A program made the translations under genes and the position numbers. The notes below the pieces were generated by a model. That model made no database searches. It was not told the origin of the DNA and saw only the letters and a list, made by a program, of their open reading frames with translations. A DNA stretch of 64,000 bases from Ordospora colligata OC4 (lineage: Eukaryota > Microsporidia > Ordosporidae). Positions 10,801 through 19,655 of the stretch are shown here, piece after piece. The DNA is taken from assembly GCF_000803265.1 (NCBI RefSeq), contig NW_014575404.1, positions 1-64,000 of the forward strand. The letters are read 5' to 3'. Every line of letters begins with the position of its first letter. Within the stretch, counting starts at the first letter, position 1.

Positions 10801-11255
10801 GTTTGAACGGATGGAAATATTGAAGACGAATCAAACAGCCTATTTGTTGCAACAACCTCCATGTGCTTGTCATCAGCACATACAGGCTTGTAGAACTCAA
10901 TTGAGTCATTGTCGGCATCCATGCCATACGTGATCCTTACCACTATCTCTTCTTCTATCATCTCCTCAGGCACATCTACAGTAAAAGTGCATTCTGAGCA
11001 GACATCCCTCCACATACTTTTTGAAAACAGTGCCTCATGTTGATCTATTGCTTTGCATACGTTGTTTGTTTTATATGGCACATCCACATGCTTTGACCCT
11101 GCGATTATCTCTACGCTCTGTATACTCAACCTCCTTGATTTATAGACGATACTGTTTTCTCCACCATGTCTATTGATTGTAGTCTCCACAAATCCTCTGT
11201 ATATCCTCTTACTCAGGTCTATGAAGTACACGTTTTTCTGCTGGATCACCTTCAT
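7821..11255 (-). CDS. TAF2: TFIID subunit TAF2 (inactive M1-aminopeptidase-like)
   Basis: TAF2 binds initiator DNA within TFIID. This 1144-residue protein has an N-terminal beta domain and an M1-peptidase-like domain in which the zinc motif is gone: the HExxH position (about residues 304-316) reads DIISSQVFYFYF, while the ISEGMKGYFSDY helix (327-338) that follows it in the family remains. HEAT-like helices and a lysine-rich tail follow, with low-complexity K/E patches near 530 and a charged spacer near 760-830. Loss of catalysis together with M1 architecture is characteristic of TAF2. It is divergent from BRE1, with only 48 bp between start codons. Confidence 0.85.
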   Translation of the reverse strand: MKVIQQKNVYFIDLSKRIYRGFVETTINRHGGENSIVYKSRRLSIQSVEIIAGSKHVDVPYKTNNVCKAIDQHEALFSKSMWRDVCSECTFTVDVPEEMIEEEIVVRITYGMDADNDSIEFYKPVCADDKHMEVVATNRLFDSSSIFPSVQTSLRYKWELVYIIPTNEDVRVISPGTFRSMSEEAEINLYSYVVDMAHSGHLNFCVGTFGSHEILIGDDKKMVYVPKGMSNYKESVKEFCADLESLIKYTEYFLQRDYPFRALEVAFVYGDANKVYGQGTSFLSISSLTPSNDIEPAFMLKRIVGDIISSQVFYFYFSVVDKVDFWISEGMKGYFSDYCARHFLGNSEFIYELKKDRDYVFENDISEYALFDKRRTLTSMTDKFFKTKSKVFFHLLEGNLSKAFMEKILNYTLKKKDDVNAEYTHEFVKLVKDVTGKDLKFLFDAYVFRPGAVKVKVRFSVNKKNNRVDFSVEQAATSILVNGNRCVSGPMMICSYEMEGVFEHIFTLDKDNHFYYHPRTKKKKKPEEEEEVMPLLWIRADPKGEHLAKVIVEQPDYMFIEQLLDKNVIGQMEALENLSVRPSTQICEILERVLENTHVFYKVRIDILYILCRTISGDHYGFQRLIQYFVKKYCVQTSTIVKPNDFSFISYFVQKHLVNALSLTDPFVFREYSGRTVGSASIVCAFIINILKFNDNSFNSYSDSWYISSAIEGLSLSLCSMSYEEFYSRAGYNAGLQKVGKERRNKMKDEINELFLDEMSVVNNQESEMTNRLQSNRSSNKVNENKDSEAIEHGRNALNLNNKHGNKHTELSGTVRNADNRSRDEEVSGNSDPKDDLDYLKASISEIERFRILDMVFPSHCNLVTQACVYALGRLSVFGVISLKKETLMDLCKYPNFIGVRIAAFEVLVSLFHDDQDVIEMVLEDIRNGTFTIKNTLLDLLVNFGLSSRMGLKNILKMKRKQIFELIKINNGNTKVIEKLCSLVYIIEDMDMSEERYKELYKEFYEKTLAIGIPTVTVDIESEKKKRGYISIRLNNMDEIKRILLETQYIIKLPFVKEKIDVDAKIHTKKEQKKRSELNVSSKRSKKNIQFKNTEAVDVNKYSDGYDKNSCAEVKSLENIVEAGANIKIKIPTGLKIKVKIPKE

Positions 11256-11303
11256 TTCAGGGCAATTTTTGTATGTAACTTAAAATAGTATGGCAACCCC
11301 TAG

Positions 11304-12905
11304 ATGGACACAGATCCAGTCAGTAAGAGAGCGAAGTCGTGCAACGGCAATACAGCAAGTCCCAGAACGCTGTGGCAACTACAAGAGATGATTGACAAGG
11401 AGGGAATAGTTGCAAGGCAGAAGATTTCGATATATGTTGAGATGCTAGGATACATGAAGATGAATGAAGAGCTGGAGAGTAAAAACGAAGAACTAATTGA
11501 GGAGAATGCCAATTTGATAATGCAGCTAGAGAATCACAAAGAGAATGCAGAAAACGCTTGCAATAATGAAGAGAAACAGAGTGTAGATGGAGTGTCGAAG
11601 ATTATGATGCTGAACAATGAGATCAGAAGACTTGAATCTGTTGTATGTGAGATGGAAAAAAGACTTATTAAAAAGGACATTGATGAATGCGCACATGCAT
11701 CACATGAAGAGTCGAAGGATACCGGCAGCATACATACGAAACAACCTGAAGAGTTTCTGGTGTCTATTGCAACTGAAGACATGTACAGGTGCATTGTAAG
11801 TGAATGTTCTGAACTCAAATCGAAATTGGTGGATGTTGAAGCCAGATACAAAGAAGAGATATATGATAAGGAACTAGTGATAAGCAAACTATCTGTAGAG
11901 TTTAGTAATCTGAGTATATCACAAAAGGAAACAGAGAGGAAATGTGCAACTGTGTGTGCAGAGAATGAGAAGAACAAGGGAATAATTAATGCGAGTATAA
12001 GCAGTATAAGAAGATTGATAGATGAAGCTGCGATTTTAAATGTAGATATAGAAAAAATAGAAAGAGACGTGCTTTCAATTATTTGTGAGGTTGAGAAGAA
12101 TAGAAGTAAAATGCAGGATCTACTAGTAGAAAAAACAGCATTTAAAGCATTAGCTGAAGGGTATGAACAAAAGCAAGAAAAAATAAGAATTATTAATGCA
12201 AATGGAGAGAATGCACTAGAAGACGAGATTATAAATCTACTTGAAAGTCTAGACAAAGGTTTGGAAAGAAATAAGGAACTGGCTAAGAAAGTTGAACAAA
12301 ACCATCAACGTTGCAGAGGATTGGAGAATGAGATTGGCGTGCTTAAAATTACAAATTCGGACCTTGCTGCACACAATGCCAAACTCGAGATTGGCATGAA
12401 CTTTCAGAAAATAAATGTAAAAGCTTCTAGAGTAGACAATGACGAAGCAATTACCAAAACCAAGAAATTACAAGATTGCATTGAAGAGCTGAATCGTACT
12501 ATTGATGAATATAAAAGAAGATTGCATGGATTGTCTGTAGAAAAGAATGAGATAGAGAGGGTTCTTGAATGTGTAAAGAAGCAGTCTAGAGAGCTACGGA
12601 ATGAAGTTGTCAGGTTAACTAAAGCAAATAGCGAATCTGAATGCGAAACCAAAAAGCTTCATGGAGTGCTTAAGTCATTAAGATCTGGAGGTGATGATGT
12701 GGACTTGCTTACACAGATGGAAAGATACAGAGGTCTTCTTCGATGCACGCTCTGTGATTCTCGGTTTAAAAACACTGCAATAATTAAATGCATGCATTGT
12801 TTTTGCGAGGAGTGCATAAACTCAAGAATCAAGATGAGAGATAGAAAGTGTCCATCATGCAATGAACCTTTTAATACAAGCGATGTCAGAAAGATATACC
12901 TGTGA
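11304..12905 (+). CDS. BRE1: E3 ubiquitin ligase BRE1 (histone H2B)
   Basis: BRE1 with RAD6 monoubiquitinates histone H2B during transcription. The 533-residue product is almost entirely coiled coil (about 20-470) and ends in a C3HC4 RING: CTLC, then CMHCFCEEC, then CPSC, finishing within ten residues of the C-terminus. Coiled coil plus a terminal RING of this spacing is the BRE1/RNF20 layout. The family is usually 700-1000 residues. The ATG at 11304 comes 3 nt after CCCC. It shares a 48-bp promoter with TAF2. Confidence 0.85.
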   Translation: MDTDPVSKRAKSCNGNTASPRTLWQLQEMIDKEGIVARQKISIYVEMLGYMKMNEELESKNEELIEENANLIMQLENHKENAENACNNEEKQSVDGVSKIMMLNNEIRRLESVVCEMEKRLIKKDIDECAHASHEESKDTGSIHTKQPEEFLVSIATEDMYRCIVSECSELKSKLVDVEARYKEEIYDKELVISKLSVEFSNLSISQKETERKCATVCAENEKNKGIINASISSIRRLIDEAAILNVDIEKIERDVLSIICEVEKNRSKMQDLLVEKTAFKALAEGYEQKQEKIRIINANGENALEDEIINLLESLDKGLERNKELAKKVEQNHQRCRGLENEIGVLKITNSDLAAHNAKLEIGMNFQKINVKASRVDNDEAITKTKKLQDCIEELNRTIDEYKRRLHGLSVEKNEIERVLECVKKQSRELRNEVVRLTKANSESECETKKLHGVLKSLRSGGDDVDLLTQMERYRGLLRCTLCDSRFKNTAIIKCMHCFCEECINSRIKMRDRKCPSCNEPFNTSDVRKIYL

Positions 12906-13177
12906 TCATTCAAAGACATGTATACGCAAGTTAATGCTATTTGAATTTGTGAAATAGATTGTTGCATTATATTTATACATTAATACTGCAATAGTCTTAC
13001 TCGATAGACATCTAATAGAGAATCATAAATGTGTCTGTATTTTAAATAAAAAAGCAACACAACCTCTTAGAATAAATATTATTAGAATACTCTTCAAATT
13101 ATAATTTGGCCACAAGCAATGAAATTTTTCAGTATAATTAGCATGACGAATACTCTTGAATTATTTATTAGTGAGTG

Positions 13178-13687
13178 TTACAGAAGCTGCCTTCTTGAGG
13201 TATGCTTTGGACTTTCGTTTTTCAATAGCATAATTGAGGACCCAATTGCTCTCATGTCATCTAACAAAATCTTGAGTCTCTTGAATCCTTTTGTTTTTAC
13301 TACAATTCCATTCTCTTCAACCGATGTTATTGTTCCTACATGCTCTTCTTGATTTACAGAAACCTTGATGATGTTGCCCTTTACAAAGGTTCCTCCATCC
13401 ACAACCAACGTGCTGTTTTTAATGAACATCTTGTAGTTCTTTTCTCCACAGATCATATGCAAGTCATTTCTTGTCTCTTCAACCGATATGCTTAGTATAT
13501 CATCTATATCGAGCGTTACAGATCTCCTTCGTCTCTTTAATCCTTCCCCATTCCCAGCCTCGTCTTCTGCCAGCACCATATCTAGCTCATCTTCAAGATC
13601 ACACGCCATCTTCACAAACTTCTTGCTGAGTTCAGCTTCTCGTCTTCTTTGCTTGATGAACAATTCAAGCTCTTGGATATTCGCCAT
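13178..13687 (-). CDS. Hypothetical protein with coiled coil and probable small beta barrel
   Basis: This 169-residue protein starts with a charged helix (residues 1-45) and a basic KRRRR patch near 52. A beta-rich segment follows (about 95-150) with the GTITSVEENGIVV pattern typical of SH3, Tudor or KOW barrels. A chromatin or transcription adaptor would fit such an arrangement, but I cannot assign a family. The ATG at 13687 is preceded within 2 nt by GGGG, supporting the start. It is on the same strand as the next gene. Confidence 0.7.
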   Translation of the reverse strand: MANIQELELFIKQRRREAELSKKFVKMACDLEDELDMVLAEDEAGNGEGLKRRRRSVTLDIDDILSISVEETRNDLHMICGEKNYKMFIKNSTLVVDGGTFVKGNIIKVSVNQEEHVGTITSVEENGIVVKTKGFKRLKILLDDMRAIGSSIMLLKNESPKHTSRRQLL

Positions 13688-13724
13688 ACCCCTGCAGAGA
13701 TAAGGTTTCCTATCAACTAGATCT

Positions 13725-13768
13725 TTTGCGCATTAAATTAAAAAAACAATATAGTATCTATGCGCAAA
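13725..13768. repeat. Inverted repeat TTTGCGCAT / ATGCGCAAA
   Basis: Two perfect 9-bp arms at 13725-13733 and 13760-13768 lie in the 142-bp gap upstream of the 13687 start and downstream of the 13830 stop. The arms are separated by 26 bp of AT-rich sequence. It could be a paired protein-binding site or a hairpin; nothing distinguishes these. Confidence 0.5.
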
Positions 13769-13829
13769 TTCAACAAGTTTGTGTAAAAATGCATAATACT
13801 TATATTATAATACAAAATATCTTATGAAT

Positions 13830-14453
13830 TTATTGTTCTCTAAGGATCTCCTCTAACTCTTCAACAGTTTTGTACATATCACTTCTAAATGATTGCTTTA
13901 TCGTATTAAAAAACTCTTCAAAGTCATCGTTTGTGTCTTTACTTGCTTCACAAGCTTTTGTTCCAATTTCCTTCTTGTAGTAATAAAAATTGAGCAACAA
14001 TTGGTTTCCATTCGATCCAAACTTCTTGTTGGTAGAGACAAATATTGCACAAAACTCATCAAGAAGCTTCTTGTTGTACATCAATAATGCCTTCATCCCA
14101 AATTCCGACTCAAAATCAAATGTGTCTCTAGTATCTTCAACTATCTTCCTGATCCATCGTTCAGGCATGCCGACATCTTCGTAATCAACCGAGTAATCAT
14201 TATCTACAAGATCAAGAATCAACGCCCTTACTTGCAATATCTTGTGCGACAGAACTTCGTCTAGCAGCGCATCAGCATCATCCACAATAATAGAATACAG
14301 ATCTGTCACCACATCGAGCTTTGCTCTCTTTACTTCTCTGTCATCAAGCAGAACATCCCTTGAAACCAATATACAATGGCTCACAAGGCTATTCCTGTCA
14401 TCCCCTTCAAAATTATTGATTATTCTTTTTACTTTGTCTAGATAAACACTCAT
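13830..14453 (-). CDS. Hypothetical acidic helical protein
   Basis: The frame is open further upstream, but only to a TTG. The first usable ATG is at 14453 (MSVYLDKVKR), with a CCC run about 12 nt before it. The 207-residue product is acidic and helical with no membrane segment. It carries motif-like stretches (SVDYEDVGMPERWIRK, QLLLNFYYYKKE), none of which I recognise. It is divergent from SEC61, with about 150 bp between start codons. Confidence 0.65.
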   Translation of the reverse strand: MSVYLDKVKRIINNFEGDDRNSLVSHCILVSRDVLLDDREVKRAKLDVVTDLYSIIVDDADALLDEVLSHKILQVRALILDLVDNDYSVDYEDVGMPERWIRKIVEDTRDTFDFESEFGMKALLMYNKKLLDEFCAIFVSTNKKFGSNGNQLLLNFYYYKKEIGTKACEASKDTNDDFEEFFNTIKQSFRSDMYKTVEELEEILREQ

Positions 14454-14604
14454 ATTGTATTCCTGGGATACATTCTTCTTAAAATCAATATGATTGGAAT
14501 TACAAAATTCATGCAAACATATAAGCAAACCTGAAATTAATCAATGCATACTATATCTCATATTCGATTAAGTAGCCATAAAAAAAAATTCATTCCCACC
14601 CCCA

Positions 14605-16062
14605 ATGTCATGTAAGTGAATGTAAACATTGAAACTAATTTTAGACAACTTGCTACACGTTGTTAAGCCATTGATGCCGTACATTCCTGATGTGCTGTCG
14701 CCAGCAAGAACAATAACATTCCATGAAAGATTTATCTGGACCACACTGGCAGTTCTGATCTATCTTGTGTGTTCTCAGGTTCCGCTATTTGGAATAATAT
14801 CAAGTGATACAGCAGATCCATTGCAATGGATGAGAGCCATGATGGCCTCAAATAGGGGAACACTGATGGATCTTGGGACAAGCCCGGTAATAACATCGAG
14901 CCTGATTATGCAGTTTCTGACGATGTCGGAAATATTGAAAGTAGACTGGTCAATCAAGGAAGACAAGAACCTTCATAATGCAACACAAAGACTCATAGCA
15001 TTCATAATGACTATTGGGCAGGCATTTGTACAAGTTTACACTGGGTTCTATGGAAGTCCTCAAAGCTTGGGAACCACATATTGCTTGCTGCTTGTTGTTC
15101 AATTGATATTTTCAGGGATCATAATAATTCTTCTTGATGAGCTTCTACAGAAGGGATATGGACTAGGGAACGGAGTAAATCTGTTTATTGCAACGAATGT
15201 TTGCGAAAACATCGTTTGGAAGGCATTCAGTCCAAAGGTATTCTTTACAGGAAGGGGAATGGAGTTTGAAGGATCAGTGATTTCATTTTTCTATCTTCTG
15301 GTCGTAAGGAGAAATAAGTTTGCAGCACTGTACGAGGCCATGTTTAGGCAAAATCTTCCAAATCTGTTTTCATTGATATCAACCATTATTATGTTCATGA
15401 CTGTTATCTACTTGCAAAGTGTAAGGGTTGAACTTCCTACAGAGTCATCGCAAGTGAGGGGACGAATAGGAAAATTTCCCATCAAACTACTTTACACCTC
15501 TACAATGCCAATAATTTCACAGAATTACATTGTTGGGCATTTTTCATCAATATCATCATTCCTGTACAAAAGATGGCCACAATACTTGTTTGTAAGATTA
15601 CTAGGGACATGGAAGTCTTCTAAGAGTGGCAGGTTTGTTCCAGTAAGTGGAATTAGCTATTATCTCACGTCTCCAGAATCAATCATGGAAGGGCTAAAAC
15701 ATCCTTTACAGCTTGTGATTTACCTGTTTATCATGTTTACAACGTCTGCAATTCTTAGTGTATCATGGCTCGAGCTGAATGAGTCTTCACCTGAAAAGAC
15801 TGCACAGAAACTGAAGGAGTCCAAGATGAAGCTCAAAGGAGTAAGGGAGGGAAACACTGCAAGTGTTTTGAGCAAGTATATTCCCACGGCTGCGCTTTTG
15901 GGAGGGATTCTTACATCGATGGTTGTGATCATGTCCAATCTTTTCGACACGATCGGAAGTGGGACAAACATCTTTCTGGCAATATCAATTGTAAGTCAAT
16001 ATCTTGAAATGTTTGCTAAGGAGTCGATGCAGAAGAATGGTGAAATACGTTTTGTTGAATAA
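14605..16062 (+). CDS. SEC61: SEC61 alpha translocon subunit, with a 5' intron
   Basis: SEC61 alpha forms the protein-conducting channel of the ER. The main frame gives ten or so membrane segments and family landmarks such as FHERFIWT, SQVPLFGI and LQSVRVELP, ending near the usual length. Downstream of position 14644 the frame opens without an ATG (a TTG at 14629). An ATG at 14605 followed by TCAT and a GTAAGT donor at 14612 supplies the missing start. Splicing 14612-14644 gives join(14605..14611,14645..16062), 474 residues, beginning MSYNLLHVVKP. CCC runs lie directly before the ATG. Confidence 0.9.
14612..14644 (+). other. Spliceosomal micro-intron in SEC61 (33 nt)
   Basis: The donor GTAAGT lies 7 nt after the ATG. 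The acceptor is the end of ACTAATTTTAG, where the probable branch point abuts the 3' splice site. Removing it joins the only upstream ATG to the SEC61 frame and restores phase exactly (1425 nt in total). The same TAATTTTAG ending occurs in the eL39 intron at 50.8 kb. Confidence 0.85.
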
Positions 16063-16129
16063 ATTTATTTCATTGTTTTGCTCATATAAAAATATATCTA
16101 ATCATGCACAGCCAATGCCTTAGTCAGTG

Positions 16130-17125
16130 ATGATAGCAATGGGATTTGAAGGCAGTGCAAACAAGCTGGGAATAGGAATAATGAGAGACGATGAGATTTT
16201 GGCAAATGAACGACGCACATATATCTCTCCTGCTGGGGAAGGATTCATTCCTTCAAAAACAGCAGAGCATCATCGCATGAACATACTGGAACTTATACGT
16301 ATTGCACTTGAAAAAGCCAAAATACGTCTTGATGAGATTGATGTGTTTTGCTATACAAAGGGACCTGGGATGGGACAGCCATTAGCTGTTGTTGCAACAG
16401 TTGCCAGAACAATCAGTCTGTATTATAAGAAACCACTTATTCCAGTGAATCACTGTATAGGACATATTGAAATGGGCAGGTTTATAACAGGTGCAAAGAA
16501 TCCAGTTATTTTATATGTAAGTGGTGGAAACACACAGGTAATAGCATACTCCAGCAGGAAGTACAGAATATTCGGAGAAACACTCGACATAGCAATTGGG
16601 AACTGCATAGATAGGCTTGCAAGGGATTTAAAACTTCCAAACTACCCAGCACCTGGACTGAATGTAGAAAAGTATGCTAGGCTAGGAAAAAAATATATTG
16701 AACTTCCATATGTTGTCAAAGGTATGGATGTGTCGTTTTCTGGATTGCTATCTAAAGCAAAAATAGATTCGATCACTGATGAACAGTCAAAGTATGACTT
16801 GTGCTATTCTTTACAGGAGACTGCATTTGCAGCACTTGTAGAAGTTACTGAACGTGCAATGGCATTAAATGGCTCTAAGGAAGTCTTGGTTGTTGGAGGA
16901 GTTGGGTGTAATTTAAGGTTGCAAAACATGATGGCATCAATGGCCAGAGATCGAGGAGGATATGCTTATGCCACAGACGAGCGATTTTGCATAGATAACG
17001 GTCTTATGATCGCATATACGGGAATGATTATGGCTAAAAGTGGATTGACATTCTCCATTGATGAATGCACGGTTACCCAAAGATACAGAACAGATTCTGT
17101 TGATGTCGTATGGAGAGACGACTAA
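16130..17125 (+). CDS. KAE1: tRNA t6A synthesis protein KAE1 / OSGEP (KEOPS)
   Basis: KAE1 transfers threonylcarbamoyl to A37 of ANN-decoding tRNAs within the KEOPS complex. The 331-residue protein is full length for the family. It shows the ASKHA-type phosphate loops (GFEGSANK at the start, YVSGGNTQ about 125-132), the metal-binding [10 protein letters not shown] segment (His at about 106 and 110), the SFSGLL segment, and the late GGVGCN motif. In-frame codons before 16130 reach only a GTG, so the ATG at 16130 is used. It follows SEC61 on the same strand, 67 bp after its stop. Confidence 0.95.
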   Translation: MIAMGFEGSANKLGIGIMRDDEILANERRTYISPAGEGFIPSKTAEHHRMNILELIRIALEKAKIRLDEIDVFCYTKGPGMGQPLAVVATVARTISLYYKKPLIPVNHCIGHIEMGRFITGAKNPVILYVSGGNTQVIAYSSRKYRIFGETLDIAIGNCIDRLARDLKLPNYPAPGLNVEKYARLGKKYIELPYVVKGMDVSFSGLLSKAKIDSITDEQSKYDLCYSLQETAFAALVEVTERAMALNGSKEVLVVGGVGCNLRLQNMMASMARDRGGYAYATDERFCIDNGLMIAYTGMIMAKSGLTFSIDECTVTQRYRTDSVDVVWRDD

Positions 17126-17222
17126 ACAAAATAAAGTCAATAATGGGATTTTATGTAATTATATTGCACTTGTGTATTAATCAAGCTAAATCTTGTGTAT
17201 AAAGCCTGTAATAATAGATGCT

Positions 17223-19583
17223 TTATACAATTGGCTTTCTGATCTTTCTTGGAAGTTCTATTTCATCACTTTCTTCTGATCCGCTCCATATTTCAAATCT
17301 ATCGTACAGATTTTCATTGATTCTTTGTATTAACAGTTGATTTTCAATCTGTTTAGAAACCTTAATCTCATTGTTCTTGGATACAAATGATTTTGGAGCT
17401 TCCAATTGCCTTTTCATGCTCTTTTGCTCTATGCCTGATCCATACCTGTCTCTATAATGTTTGCCTGCTTCTTCGAGAATAATCTGTGGATTAGCATTCA
17501 TACAGCAATGGATATATTCAGATTTAGTAATAAGATATTTATAGAACACAAGATACTGGCCATCTCTCACTATACACGATGGATGTACTTTGCATATTCT
17601 AAAATCACTCAAGCACACATATCGATTGCCTTTCTTTTTTGCAATTTTGTAATATAGAGATGATATAATACATCTTTTAACTGCATTCATATCTGAATGT
17701 TCTGAACTTGTGATATTTATGCTTCTTCTGTGGAAATACTCTTCCACCGTCTTATTTATCTTTTCTGCCTTTTCCAATGCCTTTCTGTCAACATTCATGA
17801 GTTTACACCAGGTTTGCTTGTCCTTCTGTAAACAAAATTCATTGAAAACATTCAGAAGTGTTATGAAGTCACACTCAGCATCACACAGAAAACATTCTTT
17901 GTTAAACTCTTTCCTTAATGGCCATTCAACACTAAGCATACTCACAATCCCAGCTATCTCTCTAATACATCTATATTTAGCAGATTCCAAAACCATCTTA
18001 GACAAACAAGGCTCTAATCTCAATTCGCCCATCTCTCTACCTACTTCAGTTACATTTCCATCATAATCTATTGCACCTAATCGATAGAGTATATGCATTC
18101 CTTTCTTAATCAAACACATGCTCGGGCAATCCACAAAATCAAACTTTGTCAGATCTTTAACTCCATATCTAAGAATCAAAAGAATCGCATCATACACACT
18201 TGCCCTTTGAATCTCAGGCACTGAACGCGCAAGCATATGCATTTCATATGTGTTATGCGTATACATTCTGTAGCATATGCCTGGCATAGTTCTTCCTGCT
18301 CTTCCTGCTCGTTGATCAGCCTTATCTCTGCTTATTGGAACAACCACCAGAGACTCTCCAGACTCATCATCATAAACACTCGTTTTATGAAGTCCTGAAT
18401 CTATTACATACCTTATATTTGGGATCGTTAAGGATGTCTCTGCAATGTTTGTTGAGACTATGCATTTTCTAGCATCCTTATCTTTTTTAAACACCTCAGC
18501 TTGTCTCTCAGGATCCAACTGACTGTAAAACGGAAGAGTTTTCAAACACTTGCCGCTTGTTCCTTCCTCTGTAGTATAATGATTTAGTATACTGACTATC
18601 CCATCAACATCCTCTTTTCCTGTCACAAAAACAAGGATATCGCCCTCTTCATCAGACTCATGTATATGCAATACTTTCTTCACTATCCATTCTGCATAAT
18701 CATCAACATTCACATTCAGATACTTAATATCCACAGGATAGCTCTTTCCATCAATCCTAAATACAGGACATCCAAAATACTTGCTAAATTTATCAACTTC
18801 CATAGTTGCACTCATGATTATCACCTTAAGATCACTTCTACTTTCAATAACCAACTTCAGAAGTCCCATAGACACATCAAGGTTTGTGCTTCGTTCATGA
18901 GCCTCATCTAAAACAACCACCGAGTACTTCCTAAGCATTCTATCGTACAGGAGCTCCTGAAGAAAAACACCTTCTGTCATGTACTTTATTTTCGTCTCTG
19001 CTGTGCATTTATCATCAAATCTAACACTATAGCCAATCAATGCACCGAGATCAGCTTTCAGGCCATTTGCTAAACTTATTGCTGCAACTCTTCTTGGCTG
19101 TGTACAGCATATAACACCCGCATTGCCATATCCCTCATGGTACAAGTACTGCGGTATTTGTGTGCTTTTTCCAGATCCTGTCTCTCCTACAACAAGCAAT
19201 ACTTGGTTGTTTTTCACTGCATCCATTAGCTCATGCCGAACACTACTAACCGGAGGCTTAGATGATTTCATATTCTGCTCAAAATCCTGTTCTATCAGCC
19301 ACTTCACATTCTTCTTTGGCTGTGCTTTCAGAAATACACTTTCTCGTTTTGCTATTTCTCCTATCTCAGTGCCAAGAGCTTCAATACTTCTATTGCTTTT
19401 TATATTGCATACTGACTCGGCATCTTTCAAAAAATGACATGGTTCTTCAGCATAAACCAAATCAAACACATCGAGATCATCATCCGAGTATGTCTCTTCA
19501 ACATCTATCCCTGCTGCTTTCATTTTCCGTCTTTCCCATCTTTTGTCTTCTCTCATATTGCCATTTCCATACCCCATCCACAT
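17223..19583 (-). CDS. DEAH-box RNA helicase, spliceosomal type (PRP16/PRP2/PRP22 group)
   Basis: The 786-residue protein has every DEAH-helicase motif: GETGSGKST, TQPRR, DEAH, SAT, TNIAETSLTI and QRAGRAGR. The ratchet (HA2) and OB-fold domains follow to about residue 720. Members of this group remodel the spliceosome. The pre-core segment LGTEIGEIAKRES and the overall pattern look most like PRP16, but PRP2 and PRP22 cannot be excluded; PRP43 is less similar. The frame extends up to a TTG at 19625. ATGs at 19583, 19577 and 19556 are all possible starts, with a GGGG between the second and third. It ends a same-strand series with SEC16 and YPT6. Confidence 0.9.
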   Translation of the reverse strand: MWMGYGNGNMREDKRWERRKMKAAGIDVEETYSDDDLDVFDLVYAEEPCHFLKDAESVCNIKSNRSIEALGTEIGEIAKRESVFLKAQPKKNVKWLIEQDFEQNMKSSKPPVSSVRHELMDAVKNNQVLLVVGETGSGKSTQIPQYLYHEGYGNAGVICCTQPRRVAAISLANGLKADLGALIGYSVRFDDKCTAETKIKYMTEGVFLQELLYDRMLRKYSVVVLDEAHERSTNLDVSMGLLKLVIESRSDLKVIIMSATMEVDKFSKYFGCPVFRIDGKSYPVDIKYLNVNVDDYAEWIVKKVLHIHESDEEGDILVFVTGKEDVDGIVSILNHYTTEEGTSGKCLKTLPFYSQLDPERQAEVFKKDKDARKCIVSTNIAETSLTIPNIRYVIDSGLHKTSVYDDESGESLVVVPISRDKADQRAGRAGRTMPGICYRMYTHNTYEMHMLARSVPEIQRASVYDAILLILRYGVKDLTKFDFVDCPSMCLIKKGMHILYRLGAIDYDGNVTEVGREMGELRLEPCLSKMVLESAKYRCIREIAGIVSMLSVEWPLRKEFNKECFLCDAECDFITLLNVFNEFCLQKDKQTWCKLMNVDRKALEKAEKINKTVEEYFHRRSINITSSEHSDMNAVKRCIISSLYYKIAKKKGNRYVCLSDFRICKVHPSCIVRDGQYLVFYKYLITKSEYIHCCMNANPQIILEEAGKHYRDRYGSGIEQKSMKRQLEAPKSFVSKNNEIKVSKQIENQLLIQRINENLYDRFEIWSGSEESDEIELPRKIRKPIV

Positions 19584-19655
19584 TATGCATAAAATCAATA
19601 AATTTAAACAACAATAACTTAACAATCACTAAATTTATCTTCACACTCTACAACA

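Noticed and set aside
11534..12256. 240-codon minus-strand frame opposite BRE1
   Set aside because: Ser/Leu/Ile-rich shadow of a coiled-coil gene, a common artefact of its codon pattern.
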